A stretch of DNA of 64,000 nt from Stenotrophomonas sp. SY1 (GTDB taxonomy: Bacteria > Pseudomonadota > Gammaproteobacteria > Xanthomonadales > Xanthomonadaceae): positions 1,175,744-1,239,743 of the forward strand of contig NZ_JAJOYR010000002.1 of assembly GCF_021202945.1 (NCBI RefSeq), given 5' to 3'. Numbering within the stretch: position 1 is the first letter of the stretch; every line of letters begins with the position of its first letter. Under the pieces are notes generated by a model, which worked only from the letters and a program-made list of their open reading frames with translations, did not search any database and was not told where the DNA came from. Both the position numbers and the translations under genes were made by a program. Shown in pieces: positions 8,643-16,725 of this stretch.

Positions 8643-9155
8643 TCAGCCGGCCGACCAGGTTCCGCCGCCCAGCGCACAGCTGGCAGGCAGCCCCGCCAGG
8701 TCCTCGGCCGAGCGCTCGTAGTAGAAACCGTCGTACTTCCTGCCGAACAGGCCGCTGCAACGCCCCTGCGACGGTGACGGACAGGCGTCCATGTAGGTGA
8801 CTTCGCCCGCCTTGCCGCCCATCTGCGCCGAGGTCTGGGCCAGCCCGTTGCAGATGCTTTCAAGCTCCGCCTTGCTGGATGCCGCATCCGCCTGCACGCA
8901 GTCGCGCGAACGGATGGTCTGGCCCATGAGCTTGAACTCGCCGGCGATCATGCAGGCCTGGCTTGCCTTGGCCGCACCCGGCGGGGTGTGCACCACCGTT
9001 GAGTCCGGTGCCGGCGCTGCCGGCGCTTGCGTTGCGGTCGGTTCCACGGGCTTGGCGCCCGGTGCTTCCGCCGCCGGCGGTTGTGCTGGACCCGTACATG
9101 CGGCCAGGCCGAGCACACAGAGGATCAAACAGGCGTTCCGGTACGTCTTCAACAT
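8643..9155 (-). CDS. Putative lipoprotein with Pro/Ala linker
   Basis: This 170-residue protein has a lipoprotein signal peptide with lipobox LAAC (Cys20), so it is probably anchored in the outer or inner membrane. A proline- and alanine-rich linker follows to about residue 60, then a C-terminal domain with six cysteines (QACMIAGEF, RDCVQAD, ESICNG, DACPSPSQGRCSG, ASCALGG), probably disulfide-bonded in the periplasm. GGGAG lies upstream of the ATG. No known family is recognised. The gene ends 27 bases past the convergent HPP gene. Confidence 0.72.
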   Translation of the reverse strand: MLKTYRNACLILCVLGLAACTGPAQPPAAEAPGAKPVEPTATQAPAAPAPDSTVVHTPPGAAKASQACMIAGEFKLMGQTIRSRDCVQADAASSKAELESICNGLAQTSAQMGGKAGEVTYMDACPSPSQGRCSGLFGRKYDGFYYERSAEDLAGLPASCALGGGTWSAG

Positions 9156-9339
9156 CGTGTTGTCGCTCCCTGCGCGATTGAAGTGCTGCCGATGATAGGC
9201 CCACCAGAAACATGAATTGGCGGCTTTGCGTTTTCTCCACATGCAGACAACGGCTAAAGGCCGAACGTGTGCACGCGGCGCATCGCGCGTCGCATGAAGG
9301 CAGCCATCGTGGCTGCCATGCACATCGCCGAGGTCGCCC

Positions 9340-9699
9340 ATGTCGTATGTCGATGGATTCATCGCCGCCGTTCCCACCGCCAACAAAGAGAAGTTCATCG
9401 CCCACTCGCGCCAGGGCGATGCGTTGTTCATCGAATTCGGCGCGCTGCGCGTGGTCGAGTGCTGGGGCGACGATGTGCCGCATGGCAAGCAGACGGATTT
9501 CTTCCGCTCGGTGCAGGCCACGGCTGAAGAAACGGTGGTGTTCTCGTGGATCGAATGGCCCGACAAGGCCACCCGCGATGTCGGCATGCAGAAGATGATG
9601 GACGACCCGCGCATGGACCCGGCCAACAACCCGATGCCCTTCGATGGCAAGCGCCTGATCTACGGCGGCTTCACACCGCTGGTCGAACTGCTGAAGTAG
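9340..9699 (+). CDS. DUF1428 family protein (YbaA-like)
   Basis: This 119-residue protein matches DUF1428 along its full length: an MSYVDGFIAAVP start, the VVECWGDDVPHG segment and the DPRMDPANNPMPFDGKR segment. The fold is a dimeric ferredoxin-like alpha/beta barrel. The biochemical role is unknown. It starts about 185 bp after the divergent lipoprotein gene, and ATG 9340 is the natural start of the conserved region. Confidence 0.85.
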   Translation: MSYVDGFIAAVPTANKEKFIAHSRQGDALFIEFGALRVVECWGDDVPHGKQTDFFRSVQATAEETVVFSWIEWPDKATRDVGMQKMMDDPRMDPANNPMPFDGKRLIYGGFTPLVELLK

Positions 9700-9712
9700 A
9701 CGCAGGCACGAT

Positions 9713-10372
9713 TCAGTCGCGGTCCGGCGCCCCCAGCGGAAACAGCACCCGGTAAGGGCGTGCCTCGTCCACCGCACGGGCGAACGAAGGCCGCGCCAGC
9801 AATCGCGCACGGTATCCGCGCAACAGCGGATGGGCATCGCTGATCGGGTGTGTCCAGTCGGCGTAGAACAGTGATGGGGCGGCGGCACAGTCGGCCAGGC
9901 TGAACTGCGCGCCGCAGGCCCAATAGCGATCCGGCAACTGCGTCTCCAGCCATGCGTAGGCCAGCTCCAGTTTCTGTCGCGCCTGCGCGCGACCGTCCTC
10001 GGCCTTGCCCGGATCACCGGTCAGTGCCATCGCCACGGCATGCTGCACCGGGCTCATCACATGCAGGTCGAAGAAGCGGTCCATGAAGCGCACGTCCAGC
10101 GCCTGCATCGCATCGGCCGGCAACAACGACACCGGCCCGGCATGCTGCAATTGCAGGTACTCGATGATGATGCTGGTCTCCACCACCGCGCGCTCGCCAT
10201 CCAGCAGCAACGGAAACTTGCCCAGCGGCCAGTGCCGCAACCACTCCGCCGCATGCTCAGGCGTATCCGGCCCGAGGTTGCGGAACTGGAACGGCGTGTC
10301 GTTTTCGTACAGCGCAATCAGCACCTTCTGCGTGTACGAAGAAAACGGATGTCCATACAGCGCCAATGACAT
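9713..10372 (-). CDS. Glutathione S-transferase family protein
   Basis: This 219-residue protein has an N-terminal thioredoxin-like domain (LYGHPFSSYTQKVLIALYE, then the cis-Pro segment GKFPLLLDG near residues 51-59 and the glutathione-binding VVETSIIIEYL near 64-74). A C-terminal all-helical domain follows. It probably conjugates or reduces small electrophiles with glutathione in the cytoplasm; the substrate is unknown. The start at 10372 places the conserved strand at the N-terminus. Its stop lies 13 bases from that of the convergent DUF1428 gene, and it sits 17 bases after the upstream lipase gene, so it may be co-transcribed with it. Confidence 0.87.
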   Translation of the reverse strand: MSLALYGHPFSSYTQKVLIALYENDTPFQFRNLGPDTPEHAAEWLRHWPLGKFPLLLDGERAVVETSIIIEYLQLQHAGPVSLLPADAMQALDVRFMDRFFDLHVMSPVQHAVAMALTGDPGKAEDGRAQARQKLELAYAWLETQLPDRYWACGAQFSLADCAAAPSLFYADWTHPISDAHPLLRGYRARLLARPSFARAVDEARPYRVLFPLGAPDRD

Positions 10373-10389
10373 TGCGGTTGCTCCGGTTG

Positions 10390-11514
10390 TTACATCAGTG
10401 GATCGGACGACGGCGGGCAATCACTGTCCGCCGGACGCCCGGCGAAACGTTCGGTCATCCAGGCGATGGCCGTGTTCGCCGATGCGATGGCGGTGGTGGC
10501 ATGACCGGTATCGGGCAGCAGCAGATAGCGTGCGGCAACACCACGCTGGCAGCTGCGCTGGAAGAATGCCTCGGTCACTGCGGTGGTCACCAGCTTGTCG
10601 CCATTGGATTGAACCAGCAGCAACGGCACGGCAGCGTTCTCCAGCGCGGCAAGCGAGTTGCGCGCGATCAGCCCATCCCACGGTGCGCGCCCGGTCAGGT
10701 CCAGCCCGCCCAGGCGTATCCGCAGGCGCAATGCACGCAGCAGCGCGGCTGCCGAGAACGGGTCACCTTCGCAGCCAGCGGTGGCACGCGTGATCACGCC
10801 ACGCGTGGTGGCGTCGGCGATGCCGGAAAGATCAGCGCCGTAGACCTTGGACCAGCTCTGCGCGGTGAACGCGGTCAGCACCGCACGCACGGTGGCATCT
10901 GCCTGCTGCATGTTCTGGCCCAGGTCGGTGGGCGGTGATATCGCAGCCACGCCCAGCAGTTCCAGTTCCGGTGCGTAGGACTGCAGCCGCTGCGCGCTGA
11001 ACAATGCCGCATGCCCGCCCTGAGAATGGCCCCAGGCCACGAAGCGGCGGCCTGCCTGGGCGCGGCCGAAATTGCGTGCCGCGCGTACCGAGTCCAGTAC
11101 CGCCGCTGCGGCCGCATCGCCGACCAGGTAGGCATGCGGCCCACGCGTGCCCAGCCCCGGATAGTCGGTAGCCACCACCGTCCAGCCGCGCGCGAGCATG
11201 TCGGTCAGGGCGGGGATCTGTTCCAGCGAGCGGATCGGGGTGCAGGCCGAGTCGATGCCGACGGTGCCATGTGCCCAGGCCACCACATCGCGACCAGCAA
11301 CCGGCGGCGCACCATCAGGCACCAGCAGCACGCCGCTGGATTCGGTGCGGTCACCGTCAAGGTCGGTGGTTTCGTAACGGATACGCCAGGCGCTGGCACC
11401 GGCGGGCGCATCGTCCATGGCCCTGGCGCTGATCATCCGCCCGGGCGCGGCCCAGGCGGGCAGCGCGGCGGCCAGCAACATTGCTACCCACAAGATGGCG
11501 AGCGTCCTGGTCAT
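10390..11514 (-). CDS. Secretory lipase / alpha-beta hydrolase
   Basis: This 374-residue protein has a signal peptide (ALPAWA before APGRM) and an alpha/beta hydrolase fold. The nucleophile elbow GHSQGG lies near residue 160, preceded by the oxyanion-side WAHGTVG segment. QSNGDKLV and LPDTGHATT near the C-terminus fit the acid and histidine of the triad. The overall pattern fits the fungal/bacterial secretory lipase (LIP) family. It probably hydrolyses lipid or ester substrates in the periplasm or outside the cell. GGGGAGGAG directly precedes the ATG, which fixes the start. Confidence 0.82.
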   Translation of the reverse strand: MTRTLAILWVAMLLAAALPAWAAPGRMISARAMDDAPAGASAWRIRYETTDLDGDRTESSGVLLVPDGAPPVAGRDVVAWAHGTVGIDSACTPIRSLEQIPALTDMLARGWTVVATDYPGLGTRGPHAYLVGDAAAAAVLDSVRAARNFGRAQAGRRFVAWGHSQGGHAALFSAQRLQSYAPELELLGVAAISPPTDLGQNMQQADATVRAVLTAFTAQSWSKVYGADLSGIADATTRGVITRATAGCEGDPFSAAALLRALRLRIRLGGLDLTGRAPWDGLIARNSLAALENAAVPLLLVQSNGDKLVTTAVTEAFFQRSCQRGVAARYLLLPDTGHATTAIASANTAIAWMTERFAGRPADSDCPPSSDPLM

Positions 11515-11827
11515 CTCCTCCCCTCTGGCCTGCGTGTCCGCAGGCTGCGGGCGATCGTAACCGAGCATCGGCCAAGGAGGACTTCACGCTTGGCCGCCTC
11601 CCCCCAACCCCGCTCCTCGCCCCGGCTTCGCGCACTGCGCGAAGCGTTCACACCTGTACGAGCCTGCGGCTCATCAGCAACATGCGCCCATCCCGCAAGG
11701 GGAGAAGGAGCCAACGATGCGCCGCGCAAGCGGGGATTCAGCGCAACGGAATCCCGGTGCTTGCCGATGAGCTGGCCGGGAGGTTCGGCTGGGATTTCAT
11801 CCCAGCCTGGGCTGCCGTCTGTTGCCG
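11515..11827. other. Intergenic region, no gene seen
   Basis: This 313-bp gap lies between the lipase and the HglS gene. It contains a GC-rich intergenic repeat with local hairpins (GCTTCGCGCACTGCGCGAAGC at about 11625-11645) and CCCC/GGGG-rich segments. No open frame here is credible. The lipase promoter must lie near 11520-11600, but no clear -35/-10 pair was found. Confidence 0.4.
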
Positions 11828-13195
11828 TCAAACCGCCGAAAGGCTGGCCAGCGATTCGGCCTGCAGACGTTCGTAGATGGCGAACTCGTCGTTGACCTTG
11901 GCACCCAACGCCTGCTCGAACGCATCGCGATTGGCGCGTGCGGCGTACGCACGTTGCTCGTCACCGCCGAGGTTGGACTGGAAGATGCCTGCAGCACTGA
12001 CCGGCAGGAAATCCTCGTAGATGATCGGATCGGCGCTGGCCAGCCCGTTCGCGATCAGTACTTCGGCCGGCACGGCGCGTTCGCTTGCAGGCGTCGCGCG
12101 ACCGGCATCGGTCAACGCATAGCGGTAATAACCCAACCCTTCGCGGCGCAGCACCTCATCCTGATCCGGGAAGCCGGCAAATGCCGTCTGCAGGCGCTGC
12201 GTGTAATCCCCGCCGGTGCTGCCGGCACCGCCGCTCTCGCGGGCCTGCGCCAGCAGCGTGTCGTACAGCGCGCGGCCCTTCGGCGTCAGTGCCAGGCCGC
12301 GCTGTTCGATCTCACCGAAACGGGCGGTGTGGGTGCCAGCCTCCTCGCCGCTGCCGGACGGGAAATGCACCATTTCCTCCAATGCCTTGAAGCTGGTCTG
12401 GCGCAGCAGGATCGGGCAGGCACGACGCGGCGGACCTTCGATCACCGCCTTGGCGGCCAGGCCGCGCGCATGCATGGCAGCCTGCGCGGCGTCGATATCC
12501 AGCGTGCGCGGAGTGAGGTGGTTGATGTGCGGGCCACGGAAGCTCACCACGTCAGCCACCAGACGATGCGCGCCCTGCAGAGCCTGATACGTCTCCAGCG
12601 AAACCGTGGCCTGGTTGTGCCAGCGGAAGGTTTCCAGCGCCTCCACCACGAAACGCCAGGCATCGTCTTCGCTCAAGCCCCCTTCGCGCTCGCACTGCTC
12701 GATCAGCTGCAACACGCCGGCGGTGAAGATGTTGCGTCGTGCCAGGATCTCCGCAGCCTGCATGCGCAGCGCTTCGTCTTCGATCAGTTCCAGCCGCAGC
12801 AGCGAGGTGAACACGCGGAACGGATTGCGCTTGAGCGCTTCGTTGTCCACCGGACGGAAGGCGGTGGAGTGCACCGGCACGCCGGCCACCGACAGGTCGT
12901 AGTACCCCACCGGCTGCATGCCCATCACCGCGAACAGGCGGCCCAGCGTGGCCAGTTCCTGCGCGGTGCCGACGCGGATGGCGCCGTGGCGCTCCACATC
13001 CAGTCGTTCGCGCTCGCCGCTGCGCCGCATCTGTTCGGCCAATGCCGGCTGCGCAGCCAGCACATCGGCATTCACCTCCCCGACCAGCTCCACCAGCGTG
13101 CCGTACAGCGGCACTTCGGTGCGGTACATGTGCGACATGGATTGCGAGAACAGGCTGCGGATGTGGTCGGGGGAAACGAAACGGTCGGCGGTCAT
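11828..13195 (-). CDS. hglS: 2-oxoadipate dioxygenase/decarboxylase (HglS, DUF1338)
   Basis: This 455-residue protein matches the DUF1338/YdcJ family over its full length. The family member HglS was shown in Pseudomonas putida to be an Fe(II) VOC-fold enzyme turning 2-oxoadipate into D-2-hydroxyglutarate in D-lysine catabolism. Metal-ligand histidines are plausibly in FRGPHINHLTPR near residue 220 and in earlier conserved segments, but they were assigned by eye. There is no signal peptide. Other lysine-catabolism genes are absent from the window, so the pathway link rests on family knowledge. Confidence 0.85.
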   Translation of the reverse strand: MTADRFVSPDHIRSLFSQSMSHMYRTEVPLYGTLVELVGEVNADVLAAQPALAEQMRRSGERERLDVERHGAIRVGTAQELATLGRLFAVMGMQPVGYYDLSVAGVPVHSTAFRPVDNEALKRNPFRVFTSLLRLELIEDEALRMQAAEILARRNIFTAGVLQLIEQCEREGGLSEDDAWRFVVEALETFRWHNQATVSLETYQALQGAHRLVADVVSFRGPHINHLTPRTLDIDAAQAAMHARGLAAKAVIEGPPRRACPILLRQTSFKALEEMVHFPSGSGEEAGTHTARFGEIEQRGLALTPKGRALYDTLLAQARESGGAGSTGGDYTQRLQTAFAGFPDQDEVLRREGLGYYRYALTDAGRATPASERAVPAEVLIANGLASADPIIYEDFLPVSAAGIFQSNLGGDEQRAYAARANRDAFEQALGAKVNDEFAIYERLQAESLASLSAV

Positions 13196-13554
13196 GACGA
13201 AGTGCGCTGGCGCGGAATCGAGAGAAGCGACATTTTCGCCCGGAATGCGGTGCGGCGGCTATTTGCGGGGCAGCAAAGGCCGGGGCGGTGCTTGGGTCCG
13301 TTGCGTGGAGCGGTCTACAACACCTCCACCAGACCGTCATTCCCGCGAAGGCGAGGCTTTCACAGCGCAATCTTCAGGTAGTCATTTCCGCGCAGGCGGG
13401 AACCGCTCTGGCTTCGGCTCTGGCTTTCGCGTTGACTTGTTGCCTGCCACGAAGGCCCGAACAGCAAAGGCAGGGGCGGGAGCGATTCCCGCCTGCGCGG
13501 GAATGAAGGCATAAAAGCGCAAGCCGGGCTCGGCCAGCACTGCCCGGCCCTTCC
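13196..13554. repeat. Intergenic region with CATTCCCGC-type inverted repeats and GGCTTY hexamers
   Basis: This 359-bp gap holds no credible gene. It contains TCATTCCCGCGAAGGCGAG near 13337 and the facing pair TTTCCGCGCAGGCGGGAA (13385-13402) / TTCCCGCCTGCGCGGGAA (about 13486-13503). Three tandem GGCTTC/GGCTCT/GGCTTT units lie at 13410-13427. The pair could fold into a hairpin of about 120 bases. Confidence 0.65.
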
Positions 13555-14115
13555 TCAATCGGCCTTGCGCGCAGCCGCATCCCGCTTGGCGCGGTCACCC
13601 AACTGACGTTGCAGCAGGGCATCGAGCGTGATCGGCCGGTCCCAATGGTCGTAACTGGCGACGATGGCATGGCGCAGTGCCCGCCAATGCAGGTTGTCCG
13701 GTGCCGGCTCCAGTGTTTCCACCACCGCCTTCCAGCCGGCATCCGGCAGCGCCGTGTGCGCCCGCACCGGTTCGCGGCAACTGTTGCCGGTCACATGGCC
13801 CCACATGCAGGCGAAGTACACGTCACCCGGCTTCCAGCCGTGCTCGCGCAGCAGCGCCTCCACGTAGGCCGGACGAGCACCGGCATAGCGCGACAGCTCA
13901 TCGATGAAGGCGTCCGGGTAACGCGCGGCGTAGGCGTTGATATCGGCCAGCTGGCGATCCACCCAGGCATCACCGGTGCCCGGCGCATAGGCTGCCGCAG
14001 TGCTGGCCGGTGACGGCGCCTGCTGCGCCTGCAAGCCGATCGGCAGCACCGCCAGCACACCCAGCAGCAGCCAGGACCGGCCAGGCCTGCGGCAACGGTG
14101 CGTGGCGGCGCGCAT
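13555..14115 (-). CDS. Secreted or membrane-anchored hypothetical protein
   Basis: This 186-residue protein has an N-terminal hydrophobic segment (SWLLLGVLAVLPIGLQ) ending at QAQQAP, most likely a signal peptide. The mature part is helical and rich in W, Y, H and D (DAWVDRQLADINAYAARYPD, ALLREHGWKPGDVYFACMWG). No family was recognised. The start at 14115 lies two bases after the stop of the upstream HAD gene, so the two form an operon. A longer frame reading back into the HAD gene is not favoured. Confidence 0.7.
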   Translation of the reverse strand: MRAATHRCRRPGRSWLLLGVLAVLPIGLQAQQAPSPASTAAAYAPGTGDAWVDRQLADINAYAARYPDAFIDELSRYAGARPAYVEALLREHGWKPGDVYFACMWGHVTGNSCREPVRAHTALPDAGWKAVVETLEPAPDNLHWRALRHAIVASYDHWDRPITLDALLQRQLGDRAKRDAAARKAD

Positions 14116-14117
14116 GT

Positions 14118-14861
14118 TCAAGCGCCGTGAGCCTGGGCGGCGATGGCACGCACCGCTTCGGGCCACTGGTGGGCGGTGTCGGCGTGGTGCAGGCGCGGTG
14201 CGTCGTCGGACACGCCGTGCTCGGCCTCATGCGCCCAGGTAACCGCATACGGCGTGTACACGCCCCAGCCGCCCAGGCCCAGCACCGGCTCGATGTCCGA
14301 ACGCAGCGAATTGCCCACCATCACGAACTGCTCGGCCGGCAGGTCGAACTCGGCCAGCACGCGGGCGTAGGTGGACTGATCCTTCTCCGAGACGATCTCG
14401 ATGCGCGGGAACAGATCGCGCAGGCCGGAGCGCTCGATCTTCTGCTCCTGATGGAACAGGTCGCCCTTGGTGATCAGCACCACCGGGTACTCGGCGGCGA
14501 TGGCGGCCACCGCCTCGCGCACGCCGTCGATCACCTCCACCGGATGTTGCAGGGTACGGCGGCCGATCTCGATGATCTGGCGCAGGTGCTGGGCGGAGAT
14601 GTTCTCGTCGGTCAGCTCGATGGCTGCTTCCAGCATCGACAGGGTCATGCCCTTGGCGCCGTAGCCGAAGATCTCCAGGTTGCGGCGCTCGACCTTGAGC
14701 AGGTGCTGAGCGGTGCCGGCATCGTGCAGGTCGATGTAGTGACCAAGAATGGCCTCGAAATCCTGCTCGGCCTGGCGGTAATAGTCTTCGCTCTTCCAGA
14801 GCGTGTCATCGCCGTCAAAGCCGACCAGGCCGATGGCGGAAGGGGATGTGTTCTGGTTCAT
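14118..14861 (-). CDS. HAD-superfamily hydrolase
   Basis: This 247-residue haloacid-dehalogenase-type phosphatase has motif I as FDGDDTLWKSE (nucleophile Asp near residue 15). Motif II is VVLITKGD (Thr), motif III lysine is in SEKDQSTY, and motif IV is VGNSLRSDIEPV. The insertion between motifs I and II is helical, as in subclass I enzymes. It probably dephosphorylates a small cytoplasmic metabolite; the substrate is unknown. It is followed by the secreted hypothetical gene with only two bases between them. Confidence 0.85.
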   Translation of the reverse strand: MNQNTSPSAIGLVGFDGDDTLWKSEDYYRQAEQDFEAILGHYIDLHDAGTAQHLLKVERRNLEIFGYGAKGMTLSMLEAAIELTDENISAQHLRQIIEIGRRTLQHPVEVIDGVREAVAAIAAEYPVVLITKGDLFHQEQKIERSGLRDLFPRIEIVSEKDQSTYARVLAEFDLPAEQFVMVGNSLRSDIEPVLGLGGWGVYTPYAVTWAHEAEHGVSDDAPRLHHADTAHQWPEAVRAIAAQAHGA

Positions 14862-14977
14862 GCCGCACAGGATAACGCCTGGCCGCTGGCGGATGGTTTG
14901 CCGCTGGAGTCAGCAGCCCGGCACCCGTTCCCGGTCCGGCGTGGCGCGCAGGGAGGATGGGGACTGCCTCCGCTCAT

Positions 14978-15009
14978 GCCCCCGCCCCACAACGCGGGAC
15001 GGGGGCTTG
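14978..15009 (-). terminator. GC-rich hairpin after the EF-hand gene
   Basis: GCCCCCGCCCC and its near-complement GGGACGGGGGC are separated by a short loop, about 40 bases after the EF-hand stop codon. No long T-run follows on the minus strand, so termination efficiency is uncertain. Confidence 0.45.
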
Positions 15010-15046
15010 CAGCAGCAGACAGCTACGCCTGTGGGGCTGCTGCCTG

Positions 15047-15370
15047 TTACTTCTGCTGTTTGGCCGCGTAGGTGCGGTACTCATCCGGAGTCAGCTTGCC
15101 GTCCTTGTCGGCGTCGGCATCATCGAATACCTGCGCCAGGCCGGCATTGGCCTGCGACTCGGCCTTGCTGATGCTGCCATCACCATCGGCGTCGACACTG
15201 GCCCAGCTCTGGCCATCGCCACTGGATGCTTCGGTTGCTGCGTCCTGCGCCTGCTGGGCGCGGGTGGCGGCCTGCTCCTGCTGTGCCTCCTGGGCCATGG
15301 CCGGCAATGCCAGCACGGAACCTACGACAGCCATCAGGGCGAACAGCGGGGTGCGGTTGCGAAGGGTCAT
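15047..15370 (-). CDS. Periplasmic EF-hand domain protein
   Basis: This 107-residue protein has a signal peptide ending AMAQ and a Gln/Ala-rich linker. Two canonical calcium-binding loops follow: DADGDGSISKAE (about residues 60-71) and DADKDGKLTPDE (about 84-95). Both have Asp or Glu at the chelating positions, so calcium binding is likely. Similar small periplasmic EF-hand proteins are common in Xanthomonadaceae; their role is not established. The start at 15370 gives a standard signal peptide. Confidence 0.85.
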   Translation of the reverse strand: MTLRNRTPLFALMAVVGSVLALPAMAQEAQQEQAATRAQQAQDAATEASSGDGQSWASVDADGDGSISKAESQANAGLAQVFDDADADKDGKLTPDEYRTYAAKQQK

Positions 15371-15592
15371 CAGGTGTTCCTCGTCTTGTGTGGATTGCGC
15401 GGAAACTCCGCACGACTCCACCCTGACAAGCCCATGCTGAATCGCCCTGCCCCCCCAGATTCACGCGCAACGGCGTGTTAACCACTGCATCGACAACTGC
15501 CGGTAGTGCAGTGGTTAGTGCATCGTGAAGCACAGGTAAGCCCGGCATTCGGGCGTTCCACACATCGCGTTTATCCCACCGTGCAATGCCGG

Positions 15593-15973
15593 TTACGACG
15601 CATCGGTGGTGTCCGGGGAAGATGGCCGCGAACTGAACATCCACCATCCCAGGCCAACGCCGATCATCGCGCCAGCCACTTCCAGCACGACGCGCGTGCC
15701 CAACTGGTCGGGATCATGGATGCGGGCCAGCGCCAGCCGTACGTACAACGGCGACTCCAGGCCCATCATGCCCAGGTAGAACATGTTCCAGGCATCGACG
15801 CCGGCGCCGATGATCACCGCCACCAGGCACGCCCAGGCGATGGCGTGGCCGTGCGACAGCCCCACCCGCCGGCACACCTGCCACCACAGCGCGAACACCA
15901 CGAAACCGATCGCCAAGGCGATAAGCGCCGCTTCCAGCGAGCCCAGCAGGCCGTAATGCAAAACCAGGTTCAT
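15593..15973 (-). CDS. Integral membrane protein of unknown function
   Basis: This 126-residue protein has three or four predicted membrane spans (about residues 10-30, 44-66 and 94-113) and a short polar C-terminal tail. The start ATG follows directly on the hydrophobic first helix. No family motif was recognised. It stands alone between the EF-hand gene and the dipeptidase gene; the gap 15371-15592 upstream of the EF-hand gene shows no other feature. Confidence 0.65.
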   Translation of the reverse strand: MNLVLHYGLLGSLEAALIALAIGFVVFALWWQVCRRVGLSHGHAIAWACLVAVIIGAGVDAWNMFYLGMMGLESPLYVRLALARIHDPDQLGTRVVLEVAGAMIGVGLGWWMFSSRPSSPDTTDAS

Positions 15974-16026
15974 GCGTATGTGCGGGTAATCAGGACTGGC
16001 CGCAGTCTACCTGCCACGGGCCGCAC

Positions 16027-16725
16027 TCAACGCACCGGGAAGTCGTAGGCGGTGTCCGGCGTCGGCTCCGGCTTGAAGGTGAAGTGCCACCACTCCATCG
16101 CGTAGTTGGCAAACCCCTCGGCCTGCATCGCCTCCAGCAGCTGCTGGCGGTTGCGCCGCTGGGCCGGGGTGATGTCCGCGCTGGCGGTGTGCGCCAATGG
16201 ATCGAAGTAGTCAAAGCCGGTGCCCATGTCCACGGTGACGCAGGCGCCTTCACGGCAATCCAGCAGGCCCAGATCGACCGTCGCCGCGCGGCTGTGGCCG
16301 GAGGTTTCGGCGATGTAGCCGTCCAGCAGCCGGCCTTTGTCGACATTGGGGTAATAGCGGGCCTTGGCCTGCTGGTCGGACAGGTCATGCGCCCAGGCCA
16401 CGAATGACTTCACCGAGTGCGCCGGGCGGTAGCAGTCGAACAGCTGCAACGCATAGCCCTGCGCGTGCAGGCGCTGCTGCACCCGCGCCAGCGCCTCGGC
16501 CACCGGCTGCAGCAGATAGCAACGCGGTGCTTCATAGCCGGGAACGACGCGACCGGTGAAGTTGTCCGTGCCGGCATAGCGCATGTCCAGCACGATGCCC
16601 GGCACCAGCGTGCTGACATCGACGATGCCGGCCTGCGTCGGCGTCTTCGCCGCAGAGATGTCCACGGCCAAGGCGCTGCCGGTAACGGCCAGCAACATCA
16701 ACAACGACAGTCCGCGTTTAGCCAC
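16027..16725 (-). CDS. D-alanyl-D-alanine dipeptidase (VanX/DdpX family, M15D)
   Basis: This zinc peptidase of about 232 residues is predicted to split D-Ala-D-Ala in the periplasm. The M15 zinc signature is present as SGHSRAATVDLGLLD (His and Asp ligands) and EWWHF (catalytic Glu and His ligand). The start is uncertain. A GTG at 16725 gives a normal signal peptide (MAKRGLSLLMLL...ALA) and overlaps the upstream gene by eight bases. An ATG at 16764 adds 13 residues and more overlap. No vanH or vanA is near, so the role is peptide use, not glycopeptide resistance. It is the last gene of the leftward arm of the murein-peptide cluster. Confidence 0.88.
   Translation of the reverse strand: MAKRGLSLLMLLAVTGSALAVDISAAKTPTQAGIVDVSTLVPGIVLDMRYAGTDNFTGRVVPGYEAPRCYLLQPVAEALARVQQRLHAQGYALQLFDCYRPAHSVKSFVAWAHDLSDQQAKARYYPNVDKGRLLDGYIAETSGHSRAATVDLGLLDCREGACVTVDMGTGFDYFDPLAHTASADITPAQRRNRQQLLEAMQAEGFANYAMEWWHFTFKPEPTPDTAYDFPVR

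Noticed and set aside
11822..13381. A 519-codon plus-strand frame opposite hglS
   Set aside because: Shadow of the real gene, without ribosome site or conserved motif.
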